Positions 33,034 to 39,812 of a DNA stretch of 39,871 bases are shown here, piece by piece. Numbering within the stretch: the first letter of the stretch is position 1; each line of letters begins with the position of its first letter. The notes beneath the pieces are model-generated. The model did not search any database and was not told the DNA's origin. It was given only the letters and a program-made list of their open reading frames with translations. Both the position numbers and the translations under genes were made by a program. Origin of the DNA: Candidatus Gastranaerophilales bacterium (GTDB lineage: Bacteria > Cyanobacteriota > Vampirovibrionia > Gastranaerophilales > Gastranaerophilaceae); contig CALUPU010000015.1 in assembly GCA_944322725.1 (NCBI GenBank), forward strand, positions 1 to 39,871, written 5' to 3'.

Positions 33034-34789
33034 ATTTGCACCCTTCATCATCTTTGTCAATTTTACCGTCAAAATCATTATCAATACCGTCATAACATGA
33101 ATTAATCGAGTTCAAAGACTCTGCACGGGGATTCTTATATAGCCATTTATCAGGAATTTCTTTCCAAAAATATAAAAATTTTGACTTAAAAGCAGCTGCA
33201 AGTTTCGAATTTTCAATAATCAGAACATTCTCATCATTGTAGCGTTCACCGCTTTTTGTAAAATTCATAGATCCGACAACAACATATTTGTCATCAATGA
33301 TTATGGATTTCATATGCATTTTACCGGCACGGTTTTCTGTTTTTACCTTTACATTATTGTCTCTCAGCGTTTTTACAGATGAATATTTAGAACCGGCAGA
33401 GGTTGCATCCACTATCAGCCTGACATCTACACCGCGATTTTTCGCATTTATCAATGCATTTACAAATGATTTATGCGTAACAACAAAGACAGGAACATAC
33501 ACATATTTTTTAGAATTATTAATCAACACAAGAATATGCTTACTTATTGCACTATCCTGTGGAGAAAAATAAACAGACATCTTTGAGGCATCTACCTGAT
33601 TAATATTCGGTTCTGTCAAAGATTTCAGCATATGAAATTTGCCCGAGTACATCTGCTCAAACTCTCTTTTATAGATTTTTGCAATATTTTCTGAATTTAT
33701 AAGAACAGCGGAATTTGCATTAAATCCTGACAGGTCAGTATGAGAAATATTTGCGGAACCTGTCCAGACTTTTTTATTATCAAAAATAAAAAATTTATTG
33801 TGCATAATTGCATCTTTCACAGTTTTTTCGGTAACGTATCGAGGCGGATAATCAATATCTCTCCTGCAGTTTTGCAGTGAATTTTTAAGTTTTAATGTCT
33901 CTGAATATATTGTAGCCCCTTTCCTGTCAGTGTCATAAACCCATCTGATCTGCACACCTCTTTTTTGTGCATTAATCAGTGCATTTGTAATCTCGGGCTG
34001 ATTATCTATCCCGTAAATGGCAAAGTCAATTGAATAAGTTGCGTTATTTATCTCTTTGAGCAGAGATTGGCACGCTGTTGTAAGGCATTTTGAAGAGGGA
34101 TAAAAATATTTTACAAAATCAGTTACATAAAATTCCAGTGCACTGTCTTTATACAAAGGCATATATTTTTCATATACATCACGGGGATATTTAATATGTT
34201 TTTCAGAAGAAGATTCAGGCTTTTTATATGTCACATGGCAATACTTGCACGGCATAGCATCTTTTTCTAATTCTGAAAGCTTTTTAACTTCTATAAAAGG
34301 TGAATCAAAAGCATATTTACAGTCAAGCCTGTGATATCTTTTTGTATTTTTATTATATGCAACAAGGTTTATGGTTTTGGCATACTCTATTTTTTGTTTG
34401 ACTTTATCTTTGTTATTGCGTGTATAAACAAGACCATCATCAATGAGGCTTTTTCTGTAATCAATACCGTTATTAAGCAGAACCTGTGTATTGCCGTTAC
34501 TGTCCGAAAAGACTTTTATATTTTTATTTAAAAGATTTTCTCTTGCATATTTGAGTCCAAGATATTTCAAACGAAGAATATCCGTTTTATCAAGTTCATC
34601 GGGTTCAATATCAATATCTTGCAGGTGAACGAGTTCTTCTGTATCAGCAACCATATTGTCATTAAAATCCACATAAAACTCTACGGGAGAAATAATTTTT
34701 AAAACTGTGTGCGTGTCGCTTTTGTTTAAAGAAAAAAATAAAACCGCACAAAATATGCATAATATAACTGCTATAGAGAATTTTTTCAT
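33014..34789 (-). CDS. Exported SNase-like/phospholipase D-family nuclease
   Basis: 591 residues. Residues 1-20 are a signal anchor (KKFSIAVILCIFCAVLFFSL). About 27-125 resembles a staphylococcal nuclease-type OB fold (NKNIKVFSDSNGNTQVLLNN, DYRKSLIDDGLVYTR). A zinc-binding-like YHRLDC and PCKYC pair follows, as seen after other SNase domains. Two PLD/HKD motifs come next: HNKFFIFDNKKVWTGSANIS (about 330) and HMKSIIIDDKYVVVGSMNFT (about 500), pairing into one active site. The C-terminus ends in CYDGIDNDFDGKIDKDDEGC, a calcium-loop-like motif common on secreted proteins. Extracellular or periplasmic DNA cleavage is inferred. Its promoter is leaderless. The end overlaps the flagellin gene by 20 nt. 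Confidence 0.88.
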   Translation of the reverse strand: MKKFSIAVILCIFCAVLFFSLNKSDTHTVLKIISPVEFYVDFNDNMVADTEELVHLQDIDIEPDELDKTDILRLKYLGLKYARENLLNKNIKVFSDSNGNTQVLLNNGIDYRKSLIDDGLVYTRNNKDKVKQKIEYAKTINLVAYNKNTKRYHRLDCKYAFDSPFIEVKKLSELEKDAMPCKYCHVTYKKPESSSEKHIKYPRDVYEKYMPLYKDSALEFYVTDFVKYFYPSSKCLTTACQSLLKEINNATYSIDFAIYGIDNQPEITNALINAQKRGVQIRWVYDTDRKGATIYSETLKLKNSLQNCRRDIDYPPRYVTEKTVKDAIMHNKFFIFDNKKVWTGSANISHTDLSGFNANSAVLINSENIAKIYKREFEQMYSGKFHMLKSLTEPNINQVDASKMSVYFSPQDSAISKHILVLINNSKKYVYVPVFVVTHKSFVNALINAKNRGVDVRLIVDATSAGSKYSSVKTLRDNNVKVKTENRAGKMHMKSIIIDDKYVVVGSMNFTKSGERYNDENVLIIENSKLAAAFKSKFLYFWKEIPDKWLYKNPRAESLNSINSCYDGIDNDFDGKIDKDDEGCKFRLSKP

Positions 34790-34795
34790 ATATGA

Positions 34796-34824
34796 ATTAT
34801 AATTTTAAATTACATATATGTAAA
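34796..34824 (-). promoter_or_regulatory. Promoter of the PLD-family gene, leaderless
   Basis: On the minus strand TTTACA (34824-34819), 17 bp, TATAAT (34801-34796), then 6 nt to ATG 34789, with no Shine-Dalgarno. Confidence 0.75.
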
Positions 34825-34848
34825 ACTAAGTAAACATAGTTTAATATT

Positions 34849-34877
34849 TTGGCAGAAAAAAGCACATGGATTAATAT
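34849..34877 (+). promoter_or_regulatory. Promoter of the GH38 gene, leaderless
   Basis: TTGGCA (34849-34854), 17 bp, TAATAT (34872-34877), then 6 nt to ATG 34884, with no Shine-Dalgarno. Confidence 0.75.
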
Positions 34878-34883
34878 TGTAAT

Positions 34884-37334
34884 ATGAAGAAAAAAGTATA
34901 TGCTTATGTTCATACCCACTGGGACAGAGAATGGTACAGAGAATTTGATGAATTCCGTGTACGTCTTAATGAGGTTTTCAATGATGTTCTGGCAAAGCTG
35001 CAAGCAAATGAACTTGATTCCTTTTACTTTGACGGACAAACCTCAGCTTTAGAAGATTATTTGCAAATTAATCCCGAAAATGAAAACATTATAAAGCAAT
35101 TAATCAAAGACAAAAGACTCTATATTGGTCCATACTTTTGCTCTACTGACAGTTTTCTTGTTGACAGTGAATCCCTGATAAAAAATCTCCAAATAGGTAT
35201 TGAATATTCAAAAACTTTCGGATGTACGGACTATATTGCATACCATGCTGACACCTTCGGTCACAGTGCACACATACCACAGATAATCAAATACTTTAAT
35301 ATCCCGAATGCAGTCTTTTGGAGAGGGCTGGGAGAGTTGGAATCAGAATTTTTGTTTAACGGACTAAAGTCAACTTATTTGATTGAGGGATATTTTCACG
35401 ATTATTTAAGCGCGCCGGTTAGTTATGAAAAAAAAGCGGAATTTTTGAAACGGACACTGGACAGAATAGCAAAATACAGTTCTGACAGCATATTGCTTCC
35501 TCTGGGTGCAGACCATCTTGCCGCACCTGATAATATAAAAGAGCAGATAAGAGAACTGAATAAACGCCTTGATGATTATGAAATTATTTTGTCCACACCA
35601 TTTGAATATCTGGAAAAAGTCAAGAATAATTATAAAAAGAATATTAAACACGAATTCAGAGACACAAAAAGAAACTTTATTCTCCCCGGCGTACTTTCGT
35701 CAAGGATAGATTTAAAACAACAAAATGCAAAACTGCAGTGGGAGTTGTCAAGAATAACACAGCCTTTGCAGGCAATAACGTCATTTCTGGGAAAATCAGC
35801 AAATTTTCAAAAAGAAATTAATAATGCGTACAAAGAACTTATTAAAAACCACGCCCACGACAGTATTTACGGCTGCAGTACAGATAATGTACACAAAGAG
35901 AACAAAAACCGTTTTAAACGGGTCTCACAGGCTTGTCATGCCATTTTAAACTCTGTAAGAAGGGATTTGTATAACGAAGACGAATTGTCAGTTATAAACC
36001 TTTCAGGCAATGTTTTAAACGGAGCACTCAAACTCAGAACAGACAAAAAACTGTCTGCAAAATACAATGCCCAGCTTATTTCAAGAACAAAAGGATTCCC
36101 GCTTACGAAACTTTATGCAATAAATCAAATTCCTATTACCGAAGATTACACCGATATATATGAATATCTTGTTGATTTGAAAAATATTCCTGCCTACTCT
36201 ATACAAAATATAAAACCTGAAAATATTCAAACTTCATCGAGTCTAAAAATCGCTCAAAATTCTATAGAAAACGATAAAATATCACTGTGTGTAAAAAACG
36301 GACAAATAATAATTTCAGACAAAATTAACAATAAAGAATATAAGGATTTTATAAAATTTATTGACAGAGCCGACATAGGAGACAGCTACAACTTTGGTGC
36401 ATTGAAAAATGACAGACCTGTGTTTTCTAAAATTATAAGAACAAAGATTAAAGAATCAGGAAAAATAAGAAGTATTCTTGAAATAGTTTTTGAACTTTTA
36501 ATCCCTGCAAAGTCAGGATTATCGGGGCGTTCAAAGAAAATAAAAAAACATTGTTTATCAATGCAGGCTATTCTTGAAAATCAAAACGACCGGATTGAGT
36601 TCAAAATTGATTGGAAAAATCAAAGTACAGACCACCTTCTTCAAGTTGAATTCAACATGAAAGAGCCCGTAAAAGAGACGATTTCAGATGACCTTGCCGG
36701 ATATTTAAAAAGACAATTTGATACTGATTATGATATTTATAAGCATATTCCTGCACCAAGAGGCATAGAACTCAAGCATAACACTGCGCCTTTGCAAAAA
36801 TGCCTTTTCGCTCAGGGCTTGTGTCTAACAACAGAAGGTTTACAGGAATATGAGATATATAAAAACAAGCTGAGGTTGACTATACTCAGAGCAACAGGCA
36901 CAATATCAAATCCTGTCAATCCGACAAGAGGCACACCGGCAGGTCCGCCTTTGCCTACGCCTGATTTACAAATGCAGGGTGCAAATACGGCAAGATTTAC
37001 ATTATGTTTTAAAGACACTATACAAGAAGCAGAAACCTGTGTAGAGAAATTCTATGGCGCAGCACTTCTATTAAGTGCTGATTTGATTGATACAAAGCTT
37101 TTTGAAATTAACAGCAAAGAATTTAAACTAAGCACTATAAAGCTGGATAAAGACGACAATCTTGTTTTGAGATTTTTGAACAAATCAGACAAAGAACAGC
37201 TTTTTGATTTTAATACAGAATTACAACACTCAAATATTTACATTACGGATGCAATGGAGCAGGAGAAAAAAGAATTTGCACCAACAAAAATTGAGCCGAA
37301 TTCTTTTGTGACATTAATAATAAAAAATAATTAA
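34884..37334 (+). CDS. Glycoside hydrolase family 38 alpha-mannosidase
   Basis: 816 residues, cytosolic (no signal peptide). The GH38 catalytic domain (1-270) has HTHWDREWYREF with the metal-binding His/Asp, and AYHADTFGHSAHIPQI, where the Asp of HADTFG is the expected nucleophile. The middle helical domain has NHAHDSIYGCSTDNVHKENK. The C-terminal beta-sandwich contains the PRGIEL segment and a late NPTRGTPAGPPLPTPD loop. It removes alpha-linked mannose from oligosaccharides, possibly recycled or imported glycans; the linkage specificity is unknown. The start follows a leaderless promoter, and the HTHWD motif begins only 9 residues in, as in relatives. The stop overlaps the next minus-strand gene by 4 nt. 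Confidence 0.93.
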   Translation: MKKKVYAYVHTHWDREWYREFDEFRVRLNEVFNDVLAKLQANELDSFYFDGQTSALEDYLQINPENENIIKQLIKDKRLYIGPYFCSTDSFLVDSESLIKNLQIGIEYSKTFGCTDYIAYHADTFGHSAHIPQIIKYFNIPNAVFWRGLGELESEFLFNGLKSTYLIEGYFHDYLSAPVSYEKKAEFLKRTLDRIAKYSSDSILLPLGADHLAAPDNIKEQIRELNKRLDDYEIILSTPFEYLEKVKNNYKKNIKHEFRDTKRNFILPGVLSSRIDLKQQNAKLQWELSRITQPLQAITSFLGKSANFQKEINNAYKELIKNHAHDSIYGCSTDNVHKENKNRFKRVSQACHAILNSVRRDLYNEDELSVINLSGNVLNGALKLRTDKKLSAKYNAQLISRTKGFPLTKLYAINQIPITEDYTDIYEYLVDLKNIPAYSIQNIKPENIQTSSSLKIAQNSIENDKISLCVKNGQIIISDKINNKEYKDFIKFIDRADIGDSYNFGALKNDRPVFSKIIRTKIKESGKIRSILEIVFELLIPAKSGLSGRSKKIKKHCLSMQAILENQNDRIEFKIDWKNQSTDHLLQVEFNMKEPVKETISDDLAGYLKRQFDTDYDIYKHIPAPRGIELKHNTAPLQKCLFAQGLCLTTEGLQEYEIYKNKLRLTILRATGTISNPVNPTRGTPAGPPLPTPDLQMQGANTARFTLCFKDTIQEAETCVEKFYGAALLLSADLIDTKLFEINSKEFKLSTIKLDKDDNLVLRFLNKSDKEQLFDFNTELQHSNIYITDAMEQEKKEFAPTKIEPNSFVTLIIKNN

Positions 37335-37618
37335 ATTTTATTTTTATTCATTGAATCTGCTTCTTTTTTGTTTGCAATATAGTCAAGACCTAATCCTAAC
37401 CCTAATGAAAATATTAAGGAAGAAGCAGCAGAAAAATAAGTAACCTTTTTCGGCATTAATTTTTCAAAACCGTCTAGGGCAGAATCCTTATATAAGTATT
37501 TCATAATTTTAGGCATTGCAAGCAAACTTGTAGCTGATACTGTGCCTAATGTAGTCATTATTTTAGTGTTTCTGTAATTTTTTTGATATTCTTTTTTACC
37601 AAAAGAAATAGAATTTAT
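37331..37618 (-). CDS. Small two-helix membrane protein, apparent ATA start
   Basis: From an internal ATG at 37558 the protein has 75 residues with two hydrophobic segments (TVSATSLLAMPKI and FSAASSLIFSLGLGLGLDYI). The frame extends upstream without ATG, GTG or TTG to a stop at 37622-37624. The extension (codons at 37618-37559) reads N-S-I-S-F-G-K-K-E-Y-Q, matching the N-terminal motif of other proteins here. AGAGG at 37626-37630 lies seven bases before an ATA codon (37618-37616). The likely product is therefore ~95 residues initiated at ATA, or a gene whose ATG has mutated. If neither holds, translation starts at ATG 37558 without a good ribosome site. Function unknown. Confidence 0.55.
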   Translation of the reverse strand: MNSISFGKKEYQKNYRNTKIMTTLGTVSATSLLAMPKIMKYLYKDSALDGFEKLMPKKVTYFSAASSLIFSLGLGLGLDYIANKKEADSMNKNKI

Positions 37619-37643
37619 TTTTTAACCTCTTTATTAATTAAAA

Positions 37644-37787
37644 TCGGGATGATAGGCTGTCGTTGGCGAGATACGAGCCTTACGAAAGCGAATCAGACAT
37701 TCCGAAAAATAGCGTAAGCGTTCTTTTTCGAGAAGTCTGACAAGATGTAATCTTGTTCCATAATCTTTGAATAATAAGCAAACAAAA
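37644..37787 (-). repeat. 3' flanking unit of tRNA-Pro(CGG), ending in a copy of the tRNA 3' end
   Basis: Downstream of the tRNA one 144-bp unit ends in TCATCCCGATTTT, identical to the tRNA 3' end plus trailer. It contains a long hairpin (CAGAC...GTCTG with CGAAAAA/TTTTTCG inside, about 37693-37741). It also holds a conserved small fold at 37660-37685 that recurs in the tRNA-Pro(TGG) 3' units. Confidence 0.8.
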
Positions 37788-37861
37788 TCGGGATGACAAG
37801 ATTCGAACTTGCGACCCCCGCGACCCGAACACGGTGCGCTACCAAACTGCGCTACATCCCG
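37788..37861 (-). tRNA. tRNA-Pro (anticodon CGG), no encoded CCA
   Basis: Minus strand: CGGGATG pairs with CATCCCG. D-arm GCGCAGTTTGGTAGCGC, anticodon arm CCGTG-TTCGGGT-CGCGG with CGG, T-loop TTCGAAT, discriminator A. The next bases are TTTTG, so CCA must be added after transcription. Confidence 0.93.
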
Positions 37862-38063
37862 ATTTCTATATTCAGAATTTCGCGCCCCTACGGTGCTACC
37901 TCTCGTTCGAAATGACATTTAGTCATTTCTCCCTCGGCACAGTCAAACTGCGCTACATCCCGATTTCTATATTCAGAATTTCGCGCCCCTACGGTGCTAC
38001 CTCTCGTTCGAAATGACATTTAGTCATTTCTCCCTCGGCACAGTCAAACTGCGCTACATCCCG
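37862..38063 (-). repeat. 5' flanking array of tRNA-Pro(CGG): two 101-bp units
   Basis: Copies of the tRNA start recur at 37962 and 38063, exactly 101 bp apart. Each unit begins with the first 19 nt of the tRNA (CGGGATGTAGCGCAGTTTG). It continues with GTGC, a perfect hairpin GAAATGAC-TAAAT-GTCATTTC, and GCAC, then a GTAGGGGCGCG stretch and an AT-rich linker. The units lie on the transcribed 5' side of the tRNA. The further gap 38064-38249 is AT-rich with no gene. Confidence 0.9.
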
Positions 38064-38249
38064 ATTTCTATTAAGTTTTCAATTTTTACTATTTAATTTT
38101 ATCATAAAATATCTAATTACAAGAGTATTAAACTGAAAAATATTTCTTAATAAAAATATTAAAAAATTTAAGTTATTGACTAATTTTAAAATTTCAATTG
38201 TTTTATAAAATCGTAATAGTAAGTAAAAACAATAATAAAAGGTGGAATC

Positions 38250-38357
38250 ATAGTTCAACAAATAAAGATAAATGCAGGAAATGCGATTGCTTTTAAGCAA
38301 AACAATGAAACAAATGAAACAAATGAAACAAAAAGACTCGAAAACATTGAAAAATAA
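38250..38357 (+). CDS. Small protein with IAFKQ motif, apparent ATA start
   Basis: A 35-codon frame begins at ATA 38250, with AGGTGG (38240-38245) four bases upstream. It reads V-Q-Q-I-K-I-N-A-G-N-A-I-A-F-K-Q, then a (NET)x3 run coded by three 9-bp tandem repeats, and ends RLENIEK-stop. No ATG, GTG or TTG occurs in frame between the upstream stop (38220-38222) and the motif. It could be a real short gene using ATA, or the decayed start of one. It converges with the CheR-like gene 6 nt away. Function unknown. Confidence 0.4.
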   Translation: MVQQIKINAGNAIAFKQNNETNETNETKRLENIEK

Positions 38358-38363
38358 TTGCTA

Positions 38364-39152
38364 TTATATGTCTTTATTATCTTTTATCGCAAATATATTT
38401 TTACCTATCTCTTTAAAATTCAAAATATCAAGTGTTTTTAAAAGAATCGGTAGTTTTTCTCTGTCATAATCGCCAATTACAAGTATACTGTTTTTGTGCA
38501 TAGCATTCTTAAGATTATACAAAATTAATGTTGTATCTACACTTCCAAAACTCTGTGCAAGACAATTCCTGACAATAAATATGGAATTTCCTATGTCTTT
38601 TGTATTTGCAATTCTTTTTTGTAAATCCATAACATCAAATTTAAATAGTTTTTTAAAATCAGGCTTTAACATATAAGCCCTTGATGATAGAGAATATTCC
38701 GATCCCTTGGGCAGCATCGACTTATCAATTTCTTCAAAATATTTATATAAATTTTTGCCAAAAATTCTTGTTTCATCATCGCTGAGAGACACTATACCCT
38801 TTTGTCCAAATGAATTAATAATATATGAATCAACATCCGATACCAAAATAGGAAATATTCTTTTTAATGTTTTAACATCAAAAATATTTAGTATTGAATT
38901 AGCAATAAGATAAGCTTCCGTACCATCAGAACCATTCATAGGCATTAAATTTATTTTATCATAACCTGCAAAACGATTTTTGATTATTGTTGCAAGTTCA
39001 TCATAATCCAAATCATTTCTCGCACCTGTGGTATTTTGGGTAGAACGATTATTGCCATAGCAGTCTGTATATGATGTAAGGCGGAATAATGATTTAAAAG
39101 CCGGTTTTTTATAATAATTATTGATGTATCCCAAACTATTATTTATTCGCAT
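38364..39152 (-). CDS. Divergent CheR-like methyltransferase-fold protein
   Basis: 262 residues from ATG 39152 (GTG 39167 gives five more). A short start with KKPAFKS (about residues 15-21) leads to a region with the CheR-like order of motifs: MPMNGSDGTEAYLIANSI (SAM motif I-like, CheR CSTGEEPYS), FPILVSDVDSYIINSF (acidic adenosine site, CheR ATDID), GSEYSLSSRAYMLKP, FKFDVMDLQ, and NSIFIVRNCLAQSF (CheR DLIFCRNVLIYF). It ends ILVIGDYDREKL. The chemoreceptor-binding N-terminal domain of true CheR is missing, so a chemotaxis role is doubtful. No clear Shine-Dalgarno; TATATT lies 3 nt before ATG 39152. Confidence 0.6.
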   Translation of the reverse strand: MRINNSLGYINNYYKKPAFKSLFRLTSYTDCYGNNRSTQNTTGARNDLDYDELATIIKNRFAGYDKINLMPMNGSDGTEAYLIANSILNIFDVKTLKRIFPILVSDVDSYIINSFGQKGIVSLSDDETRIFGKNLYKYFEEIDKSMLPKGSEYSLSSRAYMLKPDFKKLFKFDVMDLQKRIANTKDIGNSIFIVRNCLAQSFGSVDTTLILYNLKNAMHKNSILVIGDYDREKLPILLKTLDILNFKEIGKNIFAIKDNKDI

Positions 39153-39223
39153 ACTAATATAAAACACAAAAAAATTTTTTTGCTTACTTTAATATGAGTT
39201 AAACTGAAAAAATTTATTACATA

Positions 39224-39537
39224 AAAAAATCCGATGCGTGAAACCTGCGAACAATTACAAAAAAATATCGGAACGACAGGATTTGTCTTGAACTGTTGAC
39301 GAGTTTGCGAGTCTTACAGTTCAGGATCAGGCGAGTGATTTTTGAGTCCGGAGGACGTAAAAAATCCGATGCGTGAAACCTGCGAACAATTACAAAAAAA
39401 TATCGGAACGACAGGATTTGTCTTGAACTGTTGACGAGTTTGCGAGTCTTACAGTTCAGGATCAGGCGAGTGATTTTTGAGTCCGGAGGACGTAAAAAAT
39501 CCGATGCGTGAAACCTGCGAACAATTACAAAAAAATA
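39224..39537 (-). repeat. 3' flanking array of tRNA-Pro(TGG): two 135-bp units plus a partial unit
   Basis: The sequence at 39231, 39366 and 39501 recurs at an exact 135-bp period. On the tRNA strand each unit ends with AAATCCTGTCGTTCCGA followed by TATTTTTTTG, identical to the 3' end and trailer of the tRNA. Each unit also holds a degenerate T-arm (GTTCGCAGGTTTCACGC) and a hairpin at 39290-39322 (and 39425-39457) matching that of the CGG locus. A third copy is cut off near 39224. Confidence 0.9.
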
Positions 39538-39611
39538 TCGGAACGACAGGATTTGAACCTGCGACCCCCACCACCCCAAGGTGGTGCGCTACCAAGCTGC
39601 GCTACGTCCCG
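39538..39611 (-). tRNA. tRNA-Pro (anticodon TGG), no encoded CCA
   Basis: Minus strand: CGGGACG pairs with CGTTCCG (one G-T pair). D-arm GCGCAGCTTGGTAGCGC, anticodon arm CCACC-TTGGGGT-GGTGG with TGG, T-arm CAGGTTCAAATCCTG, discriminator A. CCA is not encoded (TATTTT follows). Confidence 0.94.
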
Positions 39612-39812
39612 ATATTTCTATTCAATTTTCAAACACCTTGCCCGCGCACCTACGCTGCTTCCTCTCGTTCGAAATGACATTTAGTCATTTCTCACTCGGC
39701 AGAGTGTCCCGATATTTCTATTCAATTTTCAAACACCTTGCCCGCGCACCTACGCTGCTTCCTCTCGTCCGAAATGACATTTAGTCATTTCTCCCTCGGC
39801 AGAGTGTCCCGA
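39612..39812 (-). repeat. 5' flanking array of tRNA-Pro(TGG): two ~100-bp units
   Basis: Copies of the tRNA start (CGGGAC with upstream GAATAGAAATAT) recur at 39711 and 39812, with periods of 100 and 101 bp (one extra T in the outer unit). Units contain CTGC, the GAAATGAC-hairpin-GTCATTTC, and GCAG. They share about 35 nt with the CGG-locus units. A candidate promoter lies outside (TTGTCT at 39859-39854 with a weak TAGATT at 39836-39831). Confidence 0.88.

Noticed and set aside
37634-37918. 94-codon minus-strand ORF
   Set aside because: It runs straight through tRNA-Pro(CGG) and its flanking repeats.
39217-39579. 120-codon minus-strand ORF with a repeated RYFFVIVRRFHASDF segment
   Set aside because: It is a translation of the 135-bp tRNA-Pro 3' array running into the tRNA itself. 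The period is divisible by three, so the frame stays open by chance.
37862-39812. CRISPR array
   Set aside because: Periods are 100-144 bp, whole units (not short repeats with variable spacers) are duplicated, only 2-3 copies occur, and no cas genes are present.
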